From: Solwaraspora sp. WMMD791
GTDB taxonomy: Bacteria > Actinomycetota > Actinomycetes > Mycobacteriales > Micromonosporaceae
Direction: 5' to 3'
Length of the DNA: 64,000 nt
Assembly: GCF_029581195.1 (NCBI RefSeq)
Contig: NZ_CP120737.1
Span: forward strand, 1,116,001 to 1,180,000
Every line of letters starts with the position of its first letter. The first letter of the stretch is position 1. Made by a program: the position numbers and the translations under genes. The notes under the pieces are model-generated. The model was given only the letters and a program-made list of their open reading frames with translations. It searched no databases and was not told the DNA's origin. Shown piece by piece: positions 1 through 7,746 of this stretch.

Positions 1-800
1 GGCAGCCCGGCGGCCCGGGCCAGCCGACGCACCAGTCGGAACACCGCGTGCCGGTCCAGCCGGGCACCGGTCGCGGTGACCAGCAGCGGGCCGGTGAGCG
101 AGTCGACGGTCGTCGCGGCTGCCCGCGCCCGTTCGTCGAGGTAGGCGTCGAGGATTCGCGCGGTGTCCGGGGCGAGCGCCCGCCGCCGCGAGCGGCCGCC
201 CTTGCCGACGAACCGCACACTCCGGTGCCCCCGTTCGTGACCCAGGTCGGACACGTTCAACGACACCAGTTCACCGACCCGCAACCCGAGGTCGGCCAGC
301 AGGGCCAGTACGGCCAGGTTGCGCCCGCCATTGGGACGCGGGTCGGCGCGGGCCGCCACGAACAGCGCGTCGACCTGGTCGGGGGTGAGCCCGATCGTCG
401 CCGAATGGTCGCGATTGATCCGGGGCCGGTCGGCGTCGGTGACCGGATTGGCCGGCACCGCCCGCAGCCGCACCAGGAACGCGTACCAGCTGGACAGCGC
501 CGACAGTTTGCGGGCCACCGTCGCCGGGGTCAGCAGCCGGCCGCTGCGCGGGTCGATCGTCGCCTCCAGCACACGGGCGTAGGCGTTGACGTCCAGGAAC
601 GACGCCTGCAGCGGGTCGAGGTCGGCGCCGGCGCACCAGGTCAGCCAGCCGGCGACGTCGCGGCGGTACGCCTCCCGGGTGTGCGCCGACAGTCGGCGGT
701 TGCGCAGCCACGCCTCGGTGAAGTCGGCCGGTGCGGTGGCGGCGGTCAGGGCCCGGTCGGTCGGCCGGGGGACGAGACCGGGGACGGCTGCGCGGCGCAT
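1..800 (-). CDS. Tyrosine recombinase/integrase, truncated by window edge
   Basis: The reverse strand stays open from ATG at 800 to the window edge, giving at least 266 residues. The N-terminal ~110 residues look like the SAM-like core-binding domain of XerC/D-type recombinases (EAWLRNRRLSAHTREAYRRD). This is followed by the start of the catalytic domain, with GLRVGEL carrying the first catalytic Arg and GKGGRSRR carrying the Lys. The HxxR and Tyr nucleophile lie beyond the left edge, so I cannot tell whether the enzyme is intact. Such proteins cut and rejoin DNA at paired recombination sites, either in dimer resolution or element integration. No att site or phage genes are visible nearby, so its role is open. 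Confidence 0.8.
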   Translation of the reverse strand, partial: MRRAAVPGLVPRPTDRALTAATAPADFTEAWLRNRRLSAHTREAYRRDVAGWLTWCAGADLDPLQASFLDVNAYARVLEATIDPRSGRLLTPATVARKLSALSSWYAFLVRLRAVPANPVTDADRPRINRDHSATIGLTPDQVDALFVAARADPRPNGGRNLAVLALLADLGLRVGELVSLNVSDLGHERGHRSVRFVGKGGRSRRRALAPDTARILDAYLDERARAAATTVDSLTGPLLVTATGARLDRHAVFRLVRRLARAAGL

Positions 801-863
801 CGCAGCAGGATGCCAAAACCGTACGGTGTCGGCGGCGCCGGCACGCCGGACAGATGATCATTT

Positions 864-887
864 CCCGCCCGCCCGCCCGCCCGCCCG
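864..887. repeat. CCCG tetranucleotide microsatellite (6 units)
   Basis: Six perfect CCCG units followed by a degenerate CTCG lie between the recombinase start and the SDR stop. This is a simple-sequence tract prone to slippage and has no evident coding role. Confidence 0.85.
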
Positions 888-930
888 CTCGGCCGTCCCG
901 GTCCCTCGGTGGCGGCGGTGGCGTCGCGGC

Positions 931-1755
931 TCAGGACATCCGGATGATCTGGCCGGTGACGTAGCGAGCCTGGTGTGCGGCGAGCAGCACGACGACCTCG
1001 GCGACGTCCTCCGGCCGTGCGATGCGGCTCACCGGGCTGGCGCCGGTGACCTGCTGCGCGACCTCCGGGGTCACCCAGCCGGTGTCGGTCACCGGCGGCG
1101 CCACCACGTTGGCCGTCACCCCGTACGGGGCGAGTTCGGCGGCCGCCGACATCGTGTAGTTCTCCTGCGCCGCCTTGGCCGCCCCGTAGGAGACCTCCTC
1201 GGGGAAGCCGTGCGGACCGCCGGAGGTCAACCCGATGATCCGCCCCCAGGTGGCCTTGCGGGCCAGGTGCCGGCGGGCGAACTCGGCGATCAGCAGGGCT
1301 GGGGCGCGGGCGTCGACGGCGAACTGCCGGTCGAAGGTGCCGGCGTCGACGTGGCTCAACGGCCGGCCGAACCGGTCCCGGCTGTCCGGGCGGAACGTGT
1401 CGCTGAGCCAGCCGCTGGCGTTGTTGACCAGGATGTCGACCGGGCCGAACGAGGCGGCCGCCTCGTCGAACAACCGCGCCGGGGTGGCCGGGTCGGCCAG
1501 GTCCGCCTCGACGGCGATGGCCTTGCCGCCGGCGGCGACGATCCGGTCGACCACGCTACGCGCGCTCTGGGCGCGGGCCCGGCCGTACTGGGCGGGGAAC
1601 GACGGGTCGTCGGCGTAGGGCGCCGGGTCCATCCGCAGGTACGTGGCGAGCACCGCCGCTCCCTGGGTGGCCAGCGCGACAGCGATCGCCGCGCCGATGC
1701 CCTGGTTGGCACCGGTCACGATGGCCACGTGGCCGGTCAACCGGGGATCGATCAT
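931..1755 (-). CDS. SDR-family oxidoreductase
   Basis: 274 residues, classical short-chain dehydrogenase/reductase length. Visible features are the dinucleotide-binding TGANQGIG (residues 14-21), the structural NNAS, and the catalytic pair YGAAK (YxxxK) preceded by a Ser in LTSGGPHGF. C-terminal ARPEDVAEVVVLLAA and VTGQIIRMS are typical of FabG-like members. The ORF extends upstream, but ATG at 1755 follows a GAGGAG ribosome site and begins at the usual distance from the glycine-rich motif. Substrate unknown. It is separated from the upstream hsp20 gene by a long hairpin, so it is probably transcribed alone. Confidence 0.85.
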   Translation of the reverse strand: MIDPRLTGHVAIVTGANQGIGAAIAVALATQGAAVLATYLRMDPAPYADDPSFPAQYGRARAQSARSVVDRIVAAGGKAIAVEADLADPATPARLFDEAAASFGPVDILVNNASGWLSDTFRPDSRDRFGRPLSHVDAGTFDRQFAVDARAPALLIAEFARRHLARKATWGRIIGLTSGGPHGFPEEVSYGAAKAAQENYTMSAAAELAPYGVTANVVAPPVTDTGWVTPEVAQQVTGASPVSRIARPEDVAEVVVLLAAHQARYVTGQIIRMS

Positions 1756-1870
1756 GGCCGGGCCGGCTCCTCGCGGTCGGGGTACGGTGCTGCCGGTCCA
1801 GGATGCCGCCTCGGTGGCACCGCTGCGACCCGTTTCCCGGCTTGTCCCCCTGCCGCCCCGCCCGTTTCCC

Positions 1871-1919
1871 ACCATGCGGCCCTCTGCCCGGCGTCACGCC
1901 GGGCAGAGGGCCGCATGGT
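1871..1919. terminator. Perfect 24-bp inverted repeat downstream of hsp20
   Basis: Two 24-bp arms with a single central base form a near loopless stem, 10 bp after the hsp20 stop and before the SDR promoter region. There is no U-tract, as is usual for actinobacterial intrinsic terminators. Confidence 0.8.
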
Positions 1920-1928
1920 CGGGCGTTG

Positions 1929-2354
1929 TCAGTTGGCGAGCTGCCGGCGGCCGGTGTCGCCGACGCTGATCGAGACACGACGCGGCTTGGCCCGCTCGGC
2001 CACCGGGATCCGCAGGGTCAGCACGCCGGCCTCGTAGCCGGCCTCCAGCTTGTCGGTGTCGAGGGTGTCACCGAGGAACAGCTGACGGGTGAAGGTGCCC
2101 ATCGGGCGTTCGGCGGCGACCAGTTCGACCTTGTCGCCGGTGGGACGCTTGCGCTCGGCGCGGACGGTGAGCACGTTGCGCTCCACGGTGCACTCGATGC
2201 TGTCCGGGTCGACGCCGGGCAGGTCGAACGCGGCGTAGAACCAGTCGCCGTCCCGGTAGGCGTCCATGTGCATCACGGCCGGACGCGCGGTGGTGCCGAA
2301 GAACTGCTCGGCGATCCGGTCGATCTCACGGAACGGGTCGGTGCGCATCAACAT
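1929..2354 (-). CDS. Hsp20/alpha-crystallin small heat-shock protein
   Basis: 141 residues. It is an ATP-independent holdase that binds unfolding proteins. The alpha-crystallin domain spans roughly residues 30-125, with DAYRDGDWFYAAFDLPGV, the ERNVLTVRAERK strand and the conserved GVLTL box (110-114). The start follows GAGGAGG with good spacing (ATG at 2354; an in-frame ATG two codons later is possible). Upstream are a strong housekeeping-type promoter and an inverted repeat matching the HAIR operator of the repressor HspR, so heat-inducible derepression is likely. HspR itself is not encoded in this window. Confidence 0.93.
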   Translation of the reverse strand: MLMRTDPFREIDRIAEQFFGTTARPAVMHMDAYRDGDWFYAAFDLPGVDPDSIECTVERNVLTVRAERKRPTGDKVELVAAERPMGTFTRQLFLGDTLDTDKLEAGYEAGVLTLRIPVAERAKPRRVSISVGDTGRRQLAN

Positions 2355-2394
2355 TGTCGGACCTCCTCACGGGTGCGAGCTCCCTCGCCTCGGG

Positions 2395-2417
2395 AGTTGA
2401 GCCATTCAGACTCAACT
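2395..2417 (-). promoter_or_regulatory. HAIR-like (HspR) operator of hsp20
   Basis: Arms AGTTGAG and CTCAACT are separated by 9 bp. The core TTGAG-N9-CTCAA has exactly the spacing of the HAIR consensus (CTTGAGT-N7-ACTCAAG) bound by HspR. It lies just downstream of the -10 box, so a bound repressor would block initiation. Confidence 0.7.
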
Positions 2418-2425
2418 TACTTATA

Positions 2426-2454
2426 GCTATAGCGCGCAACTTTGCGGTCGTCAA
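2426..2454 (-). promoter_or_regulatory. Housekeeping-type promoter of hsp20
   Basis: On the reverse strand TTGACG (2454-2449) and TATAGC (2431-2426) are 17 bp apart, which is close to the sigma-70 consensus. The predicted start falls at about 2419, at the edge of the HAIR repeat. Confidence 0.7.
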
Positions 2455-2517
2455 GTTGTCCCGCGTACGCGTCAAAGCGGTCGACACCGCACCGCCGCCG
2501 CCGGCAGGATCACGTGC

Positions 2518-3303
2518 GTGCCCACTGACCGCGACCGCCCCACCGAGCAGCCGCTGACCGGCGGAAACGTCGCCGCCGCCGTGGTCCGCGTCGGGGACAC
2601 CGTGCGCCGCCCCACCGGCGAATGGACCCCGGCCGTGCACGCCTACCTCACCCACCTGCACGACGTCGGCTTCGACGGCGCGCCCCGCCCGCTGGGCATC
2701 GACGACGCCGGCCGCGAGGTGCTGACCTACGTACCGGGAACGGTCCCCTGGCCGGACCGGTTCGACCTGCTCAGGCCCGACGCCGCGGTACGCCGGGTCG
2801 GTCGACTCCTGCGTGACCTGCACGACGCGGCGGCCAGCTTCACCCCGCCGCCGCACGCCCGGTGGCGGCGGCTCATCCCACCCGACGGCACCGACCTGGT
2901 CGTCCACCACGACCCGGCCCCGTGGAACCTGGTCGTCGGCGACCGGTGGGCGTTCATCGACTGGGACACCGCCGCACCGGGCACCCGGCTGTGGGACCTG
3001 GCGTACGCGGCCAAGAGCGTCGTGCCGCTGACCGCCGACCCGGCGTGGCAGCCGGCCGCCCCCGGCCGGCGGCTGCGGATCCTGGCCGACGGGTACGGGC
3101 TCGACGAGCGGCAGCGCCAGGCACTGGTCCCGCTGCTGACCCGCCGGGCCCGGTCGATGTACGAGTTCCTCGCCGCCCAGGCCGCCGTCGGCACCGCGCC
3201 CTGGACCCGGCTGTGGCACGAGGGCCACGGCACCGTCTGGCGCGACGACGCCGCCTACATCCAGGTCCACCAGCATCGCTGGACCGACGCTCTACTCGGC
3301 TGA
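2518..3303 (+). CDS. Aminoglycoside phosphotransferase (APH)-fold kinase
   Basis: 261 residues. It has the APH/choline-kinase catalytic loop HHDPAPWN (residues 130-137, Brenner motif with catalytic Asp) and the metal-binding IDWD (147-150). The N-terminal lobe is short. Family members phosphorylate aminoglycosides, macrolides, choline, homoserine or fructosamine, and the sequence does not decide between these. GTG at 2518 lies seven bases after CAGGAT, a plausible -10 box for a leaderless start. Its 3' end overlaps the convergent Clp-N gene by 12 bp. It could be an intrinsic resistance gene, but this is not shown. Confidence 0.75.
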   Translation: MPTDRDRPTEQPLTGGNVAAAVVRVGDTVRRPTGEWTPAVHAYLTHLHDVGFDGAPRPLGIDDAGREVLTYVPGTVPWPDRFDLLRPDAAVRRVGRLLRDLHDAAASFTPPPHARWRRLIPPDGTDLVVHHDPAPWNLVVGDRWAFIDWDTAAPGTRLWDLAYAAKSVVPLTADPAWQPAAPGRRLRILADGYGLDERQRQALVPLLTRRARSMYEFLAAQAAVGTAPWTRLWHEGHGTVWRDDAAYIQVHQHRWTDALLG

Positions 3304-4110
3304 CACGCCGGCCCGCTGCTCCAACCGCTCCAGCCGGGCGAGGACCGGCACCAACTCGCGGCGGACCAGGGCCGCGACCGCAGTGGCGGCGTCCGCCCCG
3401 ACCGGCGCGGCACCTGTGCCCAGACCACCGCCGACCGCGTTCACGCCGCCGGAGGCGGGGAAGGCGCCGGCGGTCTGGGCACGCAGGTGCGCGTACCCGA
3501 CGAGGGCCGCCGCGACCGCCCGACGGGTCGCCCGCAGGTCGGCACCGGACTCCCGCAGCACCCGCCCGGCGGCACCGTCCGGTTCGGCGACCAGCCCGAG
3601 CAGCAGATGCTCGCAGCCGACGTAGTTGTGCCCGAGTGCGGTCGCCTCGGTGACGGCCAGTTCCAGCGCGCCCGCCCCGGCCGCCGACCACCGCGTCGCC
3701 GGACCGGTCGCCTCCACCGTCGCCGCTGCGTCCCCGGTCGCGCTGTCCGTCGCCAACCGGGTCGTCAGGTGGGCCGGTGACACGTCGATCGTCCGCAGCA
3801 CCCGTACGCCGAGGTTGTCGCCCTCGTCGAGCAGCGCCGCCAGCAGATGTCCGGTCCCGACCTCGGCGGCACAGGCGGCCCGGGCCTGGTCCCGGGCCCG
3901 CAACAGGACGTCGCGCAGCCGGGCGGTCAGGTGCGGCAGCCGCGCCGCCAACTGCTCGGCGTCGAGATCGGCCGGAGGGACCGCCCGGACCGCGGTGACC
4001 CGCCGGACGGCCTGTTCGAGTGCCTGCTGGCAGACCGCCGACACCGGGATCCCGGTGTCGCGGACCGCGTCGGCGAGGTCGTCGGGCAGGTAGACGTTGA
4101 TTTTCGGCAT
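3292..4110 (-). CDS. Ribbon-helix-helix plus Clp N-terminal domain protein
   Basis: 272 residues. Residues 1-40 (MPKINVYLPDDLADAVRDTG) read as a CopG/Arc-type ribbon-helix-helix DNA-binding fold. Residues ~55-110 and ~145-200 resemble the duplicated Clp N domain used by ClpA/C for adaptor or substrate binding (GTGHLLAALLDEGDN, GCEHLLLGLVAEP). No AAA+ ATPase domain follows, so this is not an unfoldase. The C-terminal part is Gly/Ala-rich and ends in a short helix. A large inverted repeat just upstream could be its own operator. Function unproven; a DNA-bound sensor of the Clp system is an inference. Confidence 0.75.
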   Translation of the reverse strand: MPKINVYLPDDLADAVRDTGIPVSAVCQQALEQAVRRVTAVRAVPPADLDAEQLAARLPHLTARLRDVLLRARDQARAACAAEVGTGHLLAALLDEGDNLGVRVLRTIDVSPAHLTTRLATDSATGDAAATVEATGPATRWSAAGAGALELAVTEATALGHNYVGCEHLLLGLVAEPDGAAGRVLRESGADLRATRRAVAAALVGYAHLRAQTAGAFPASGGVNAVGGGLGTGAAPVGADAATAVAALVRRELVPVLARLERLEQRAGVSAE

Positions 4111-4146
4111 GGCGTGGTCGCCTCTTCTCCCGTCTGAGCAGCCGGA

Positions 4147-4200
4147 ATAACCCCAAGCATAACCCCTATTCGGGGTTATGCTTGGGGTTATGCTTGGGGG
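4147..4200. promoter_or_regulatory. Large inverted repeat with iterated half-sites upstream of the RHH-Clp gene
   Basis: Perfect 20-bp arms (4147-4166 and 4172-4191) flank 5 bp. Each arm contains GGGGTTATGCTTGGGG, and the right arm continues into another TTATGCTTGGGG copy. Iterated 12-bp units suit cooperative binding by ribbon-helix-helix dimers. It sits 37 bp before the RHH-Clp start and 11 bp after the terC stop, so it may instead, or also, terminate terC. Confidence 0.6.
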
Positions 4201-4210
4201 GCCGGTCGAG

Positions 4211-5173
4211 TCAGCCGACCCGGCCGGACCGCTCGTCGACCGGTGCCGGCGACCGGCCCGCGCCGCGGGTGCTGCGCAGGCTCCACACGATCGACACAGT
4301 GATGGTGACGACGATGACGCCCAGGGTCACCGGGATCGGCAGCTTGCCGACCGGGGTCTCGGACAGGATCAGCTTGACTCCGGCGAAGGCGAGCAGGACG
4401 GCCAGGCCGTAGTGCAGGTGCACGAATCGGCGCAGTAGTCCGGCGAGGCAGAAGTAGAGGCTGCGCAGGCCGAGGATGGCGAAGGCGTTGGCGGTCCAGA
4501 CGATGAACGTGTCGGTGGTGATGGCCAGGATCGCCGCCACTGAGTCGATGGCGAAGATGAGGTCGGTGGCCTCGACGGCGACGAGGACCACGAACAGCAG
4601 CGTGGCGACGCGCCGACCGTTCACGCGGGTGAAGAACCGGTCACCGTGGTACGCCGGGTCGGTCGGGACGACCCGGCGGACGAGGCGGACGACGGGGTTG
4701 CGGTCCGGCGGGGTCTGCTCGCTGTGGCGGAACGCCATCGTGTAACCGGTGTAGATGAGGAACACGCCGAACACGTACGCCGTCCAGAAGAACGTCTCGA
4801 GCAGTTCGGCGCCGACGAAGATGAACACCAGGCGGAACACCAACGCACCGATGACCCCCCAGAACAGCACCTTGTGCTGGTAGGAGGCCGGCACCGCGAA
4901 GTACGTGAAGATCAACGCGAAGACGAAGACGTTGTCGACCGAGAGCGCCTTCTCGATCAGGTAACCGGCGTAGTACGTGCCGGCGACGTCGCCGCCCTGC
5001 CACGCCCACAGCAGCACCCCGAACAGCAGACCCGCGGCGATCCAGATTCCCGACCAGGTCAGGGCCTCGCGGAACTCGATGACATGGTTGTCGCGGTGCA
5101 GGTACAGATCGACCGCGAGCATCGCGGCGACCCCGACCATGACGACGGCCCACACCCACCAGGAGACAGCCAA
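4211..5173 (-). CDS. terC: TerC-family integral membrane protein (metal export)
   Basis: 320 residues from TTG at 5173, chosen because it follows an AAAGG site and starts at the first hydrophobic segment; an in-frame start at 5245 would add a hydrophilic tail. Seven to nine membrane segments are visible. The family signatures are SVDNVFVFALIF and DLIFAIDSVAAIL, whose acidic residues lie in the membrane and are thought to bind metal. TerC/Alx/MeeF proteins are linked to Mn2+ efflux and to metallating exported enzymes. A probable manganese riboswitch in the leader supports a manganese role. Single gene with its own leader. Confidence 0.88.
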   Translation of the reverse strand: MAVSWWVWAVVMVGVAAMLAVDLYLHRDNHVIEFREALTWSGIWIAAGLLFGVLLWAWQGGDVAGTYYAGYLIEKALSVDNVFVFALIFTYFAVPASYQHKVLFWGVIGALVFRLVFIFVGAELLETFFWTAYVFGVFLIYTGYTMAFRHSEQTPPDRNPVVRLVRRVVPTDPAYHGDRFFTRVNGRRVATLLFVVLVAVEATDLIFAIDSVAAILAITTDTFIVWTANAFAILGLRSLYFCLAGLLRRFVHLHYGLAVLLAFAGVKLILSETPVGKLPIPVTLGVIVVTITVSIVWSLRSTRGAGRSPAPVDERSGRVG

Positions 5174-5221
5174 CGCAGGACCTTTCGACCGGCCGCACCC
5201 GCTGTCGCGGGCCGGCACCAC

Positions 5222-5340
5222 TGGTCGACGGTCTCCCCGGGTCACCGCCTGCGGGCGGTGACCGCGCCACCGGGGCCCGGATCCGCCGGACCCGTACTGA
5301 CGACAGCGCGTCGAACGCCGGGTACTCCCCCTCGAACTAC
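5222..5340 (-). ncRNA. Probable yybP-ykoY (manganese) riboswitch in the terC leader
   Basis: Reading the reverse strand toward terC, the leader shows in order GGGGGAGTA (about 5334-5323), GTCGTCAGTACG (5304-5293), a perfect 9-bp hairpin (5262-5241, 4-nt loop) and GGGGAGACC. These match the conserved internal-loop motifs of yybP-ykoY RNAs (GGGGAGUA, then a UGAGACC-like loop after a variable hairpin). terC is a common target of this class. I could not verify the closing P1 helix by eye. The rest of the 312-bp gap 5174-5485 shows no gene. Confidence 0.6.
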
Positions 5341-5485
5341 GCTCAACTATTCACGAAGCGAAGTTCGTCTGTCAAGGGTGGTCGGCGCGCCGACCGGTGG
5401 CGGCGGCCCACACCCGGGACTTACGATGCGATTTTCACGTCTCGTCGTACGCATGTGGACGCCGCCACCGTAGGAGGACCGCACC

Positions 5486-5791
5486 GTGTCAGGCACCGAC
5501 GCGCCGCCGCCGACACGCCAACGGAGCTGGACGTTCCTGACCAACCACGCCCACGTCCTGCTGGCCATCGCCCGCGACCCCACCGCCCGGCTGCGCGACG
5601 TCGCCACCACCATCGGCATCACCGAACGCGCCGCCCAGGCCATCGTCGCCGACCTGGTCGCCGCCGGCTACCTGCGCCGCGAACGGGTCGGCCGCCGCAA
5701 CCAGTACACGGTCGACCGCTCCGGGCACTTCCGCCACCCCGCCGAAGCCGACCGCAGCATCGGCGACCTGCTCAGCCTGTTCACCGACTGA
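5486..5791 (+). CDS. Small winged-helix transcriptional regulator
   Basis: 101 residues. Residues ~18-80 form a winged helix of MarR/ArsR type: AHVLLAIARDPTARLRDVA, recognition helix ITERAAQAIVADLVAAGYL, then a basic wing RRERVGRRNQYTVD. No ligand-binding or metal motif remains, so it is little more than a DNA-binding domain. GTG at 5486 follows GTAGGAGG. The 3' end overlaps the convergent MerR-like gene by 11 bp. Target unknown. Confidence 0.75.
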   Translation: MSGTDAPPPTRQRSWTFLTNHAHVLLAIARDPTARLRDVATTIGITERAAQAIVADLVAAGYLRRERVGRRNQYTVDRSGHFRHPAEADRSIGDLLSLFTD

Positions 5792-6482
5792 CCGGCGTCG
5801 TCGTCGCCCGCTCCCGCAGATAGGCGTCCAACTCGGCCGCCCCGGCCAGCATCGCCCGGCCCCGCACCGACAACCGGTCGTGCCAGCCCCGCAGGGTCGA
5901 CTCCAACGGGGCGACCCCGCCGGCGGACCGGACCTGGACGATCAACGGAGCGATCTGCGCCAGCAGATGGCCGCCCCGCCGCAACTGATGGATCAGCATC
6001 ACGTCCCGGACGTCGTGCGCGTCGTAGACGCGGTACCCCGTCCGCCGGTCCCGACGCGGCCGGACCAGCCCGGCCGCCTCCCACTTGCGCAGCGTCGCCG
6101 GCCGCAGACCAAGTCGGGCCGCCAGCGGGCCGATGAACATCTCACCGGACACGGCAGCGACCGGGGCCAGCTCACCCAACACCGCCTCGACGGCCCGCAC
6201 GGTACGCCGGTCCTCGCGCAACTGACAGTGGCTGTCGTCGATGATCCGCAGCGCATCGTCGACAGCGTCCCGGTTGACCGCCCGCATGACCGACGTCGCC
6301 GTGGCGTGACCGTGCCCGCGTACCAACGCGACGAACGCCCGCAGCGCCCGCGCGTGCAGCGGCGTGTAGCAGCGGTAACCGGCGGCCGTCCGCGCGGCCG
6401 CGGGCAGGACACCGGCGTCCTCGTAGTTGCGGACCGCCTGCGTGGACAGGCCGTGCTCCCGTGCCAGGTCCACCGGCCGCAT
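5781..6482 (-). CDS. Double MerR-type regulator (TioE-like)
   Basis: 233 residues containing two MerR winged-helix motifs in one chain. The first is residues ~1-60 (MRPVDLAREHGLSTQAVRNYEDAG and YRCYTPLHARALRAF), the second ~117-180 (FIGPLAARLGLRPATLRKWE and GYRVYDAHDVRDVMLIHQL). There is no cysteine metal site, so it is not a metal sensor. Tandem-HTH proteins of this kind are annotated as TioE-family regulators. ATG at 6482 follows GGGGGAG. It is divergent from the erythromycin-esterase-like gene and probably controls it through the repeats in 6498-6570. A paralogue lies at 8218-9021. Confidence 0.8.
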   Translation of the reverse strand: MRPVDLAREHGLSTQAVRNYEDAGVLPAAARTAAGYRCYTPLHARALRAFVALVRGHGHATATSVMRAVNRDAVDDALRIIDDSHCQLREDRRTVRAVEAVLGELAPVAAVSGEMFIGPLAARLGLRPATLRKWEAAGLVRPRRDRRTGYRVYDAHDVRDVMLIHQLRRGGHLLAQIAPLIVQVRSAGGVAPLESTLRGWHDRLSVRGRAMLAGAAELDAYLRERATTTPVSR

Positions 6483-6496
6483 CGACTCCCCCTCAT

Positions 6497-6573
6497 TTGA
6501 GGGTTTTCCAGGCCTGGACAGCGTGTCCGATACACAAACCCTCCACCGTCGGTTCAACGATACCGTTGAAGCA
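6497..6573. promoter_or_regulatory. Divergent promoter/operator region, MerR gene and ereA-like gene
   Basis: On the + strand TACCGT (6561-6566) lies 7 nt before ATG 6574, fitting a leaderless transcript. A perfect inverted repeat TTCAACG-ATAC-CGTTGAA (6553-6570) overlaps this -10 box. A wider pair of 8-bp arms, GAGGGTTT (6499-6506) and AAACCCTC (6536-6543), lies upstream. These are candidate sites for the adjacent double-MerR protein. Confidence 0.5.
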
Positions 6574-7746
6574 ATGACCATCACGGACCTCGCCCGACCC
6601 GCCGACGGCGACGCCATCTCGGCGTTCCTGCGGGCCCAGCCCACCCGCCCCCTGCTACTCGGCCTCGGCGAAGCCCGGCACTTCGTCGGTGAACTGGGCG
6701 AACTACGAAACAAGATCTTCCGACACCTCGTCACCCACGAGGGCTACCGGTCGTTCGCCGTCGAAAGCGACTGTCTGCGGGGCCTGCTCGTCGACGACCA
6801 CCTCGCCACCGGCGCCGGCAGCATCGACGACGTCATGCGCGACGGCTTCAGCCACCACTTCGGCACCTCACCGGCCAATCGCGACCTCGTACGCTGGATG
6901 CGGGCCTACAACGACGACCACGACGACAAGCTGCGGTTCTTCGGCATCGACGGCCCACTGGAGTACTGGGCGGACAGCCCCCGGACGGCACTGACCGCCC
7001 TGCACGACCTGCTCGACGGCCCGCTGCCCTGCACCCGGGAGACCCTCGACGCACTACTGGGACCCGACGACCGCTGGTCGGACGAGGCCACCGTACGGGA
7101 CCCGTCCCGATCGATCGGCAGATCCGCCGACGCCTGCCAGCTCCGGCTGATCGCCGACGACCTGCTGGCGCTGCTCGACACCCAGTTGCCGCAACTGGAG
7201 CCGGCCCACCGCGAACGGGCACAGCTGTACGGGCGTACCGCCGTCGGTCTGCTGCGCTACCACCACGCGATGGCCGACCCGTCCCCGGCCCGGCTCTCCC
7301 GACTGTCCGCGCTCCGCGACGCCATGATGGCCGCGAACCTGCTCGCCGCCGCCGAACACGGCCCCACCCTGGTCTTCGCCCACAACCTGCACCTGCAGCG
7401 CCACCGCAGCGTCCTGTCCCTCGGCGACCAGCAGCTGCGGATGTGGAGCGCTGGTGCGATCACCGCGACCCGCCTCGGTGACCGGTACGCCTACCTGGCC
7501 TCGGCCTTCGGCACGCTCGGCGACGACACCCCGCCACCGGACACCGTCGAAGGCGTCCTGGCCACACTGGGCTGGGACAGCTGCCTCGTCGACGCCCGCG
7601 CGCTCGCCCGGACCCGCGTCACGGCCACGACCGTGACGCGGGTCAGCCCGGACTTCGCCTACTTCCCGCTCGACCCGGCCCAGCTCGACACCGTCGACGG
7701 TGTCGTCTTCCTCAACCAGGCCCGCCAGCTGCAGGACCCGTGGTGA
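6574..7746 (+). CDS. Erythromycin-esterase-like hydrolase
   Basis: 390 residues, near the usual length of Ere-type esterases. The family elements are GLGEARHFVGELGELRNK near residue 35, where the conserved Glu and catalytic His of the GExxH region are kept, FAVESD a little later, and FAHNLHLQR around residue 270, the conserved His-containing AHNxH box. Ere proteins hydrolyse the macrolide lactone ring. Many chromosomal homologues are not resistance enzymes, so the substrate is uncertain. ATG 6574 is predicted leaderless. It overlaps the convergent DUF6194 gene by 35 bp. Confidence 0.8.
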   Translation: MTITDLARPADGDAISAFLRAQPTRPLLLGLGEARHFVGELGELRNKIFRHLVTHEGYRSFAVESDCLRGLLVDDHLATGAGSIDDVMRDGFSHHFGTSPANRDLVRWMRAYNDDHDDKLRFFGIDGPLEYWADSPRTALTALHDLLDGPLPCTRETLDALLGPDDRWSDEATVRDPSRSIGRSADACQLRLIADDLLALLDTQLPQLEPAHRERAQLYGRTAVGLLRYHHAMADPSPARLSRLSALRDAMMAANLLAAAEHGPTLVFAHNLHLQRHRSVLSLGDQQLRMWSAGAITATRLGDRYAYLASAFGTLGDDTPPPDTVEGVLATLGWDSCLVDARALARTRVTATTVTRVSPDFAYFPLDPAQLDTVDGVVFLNQARQLQDPW

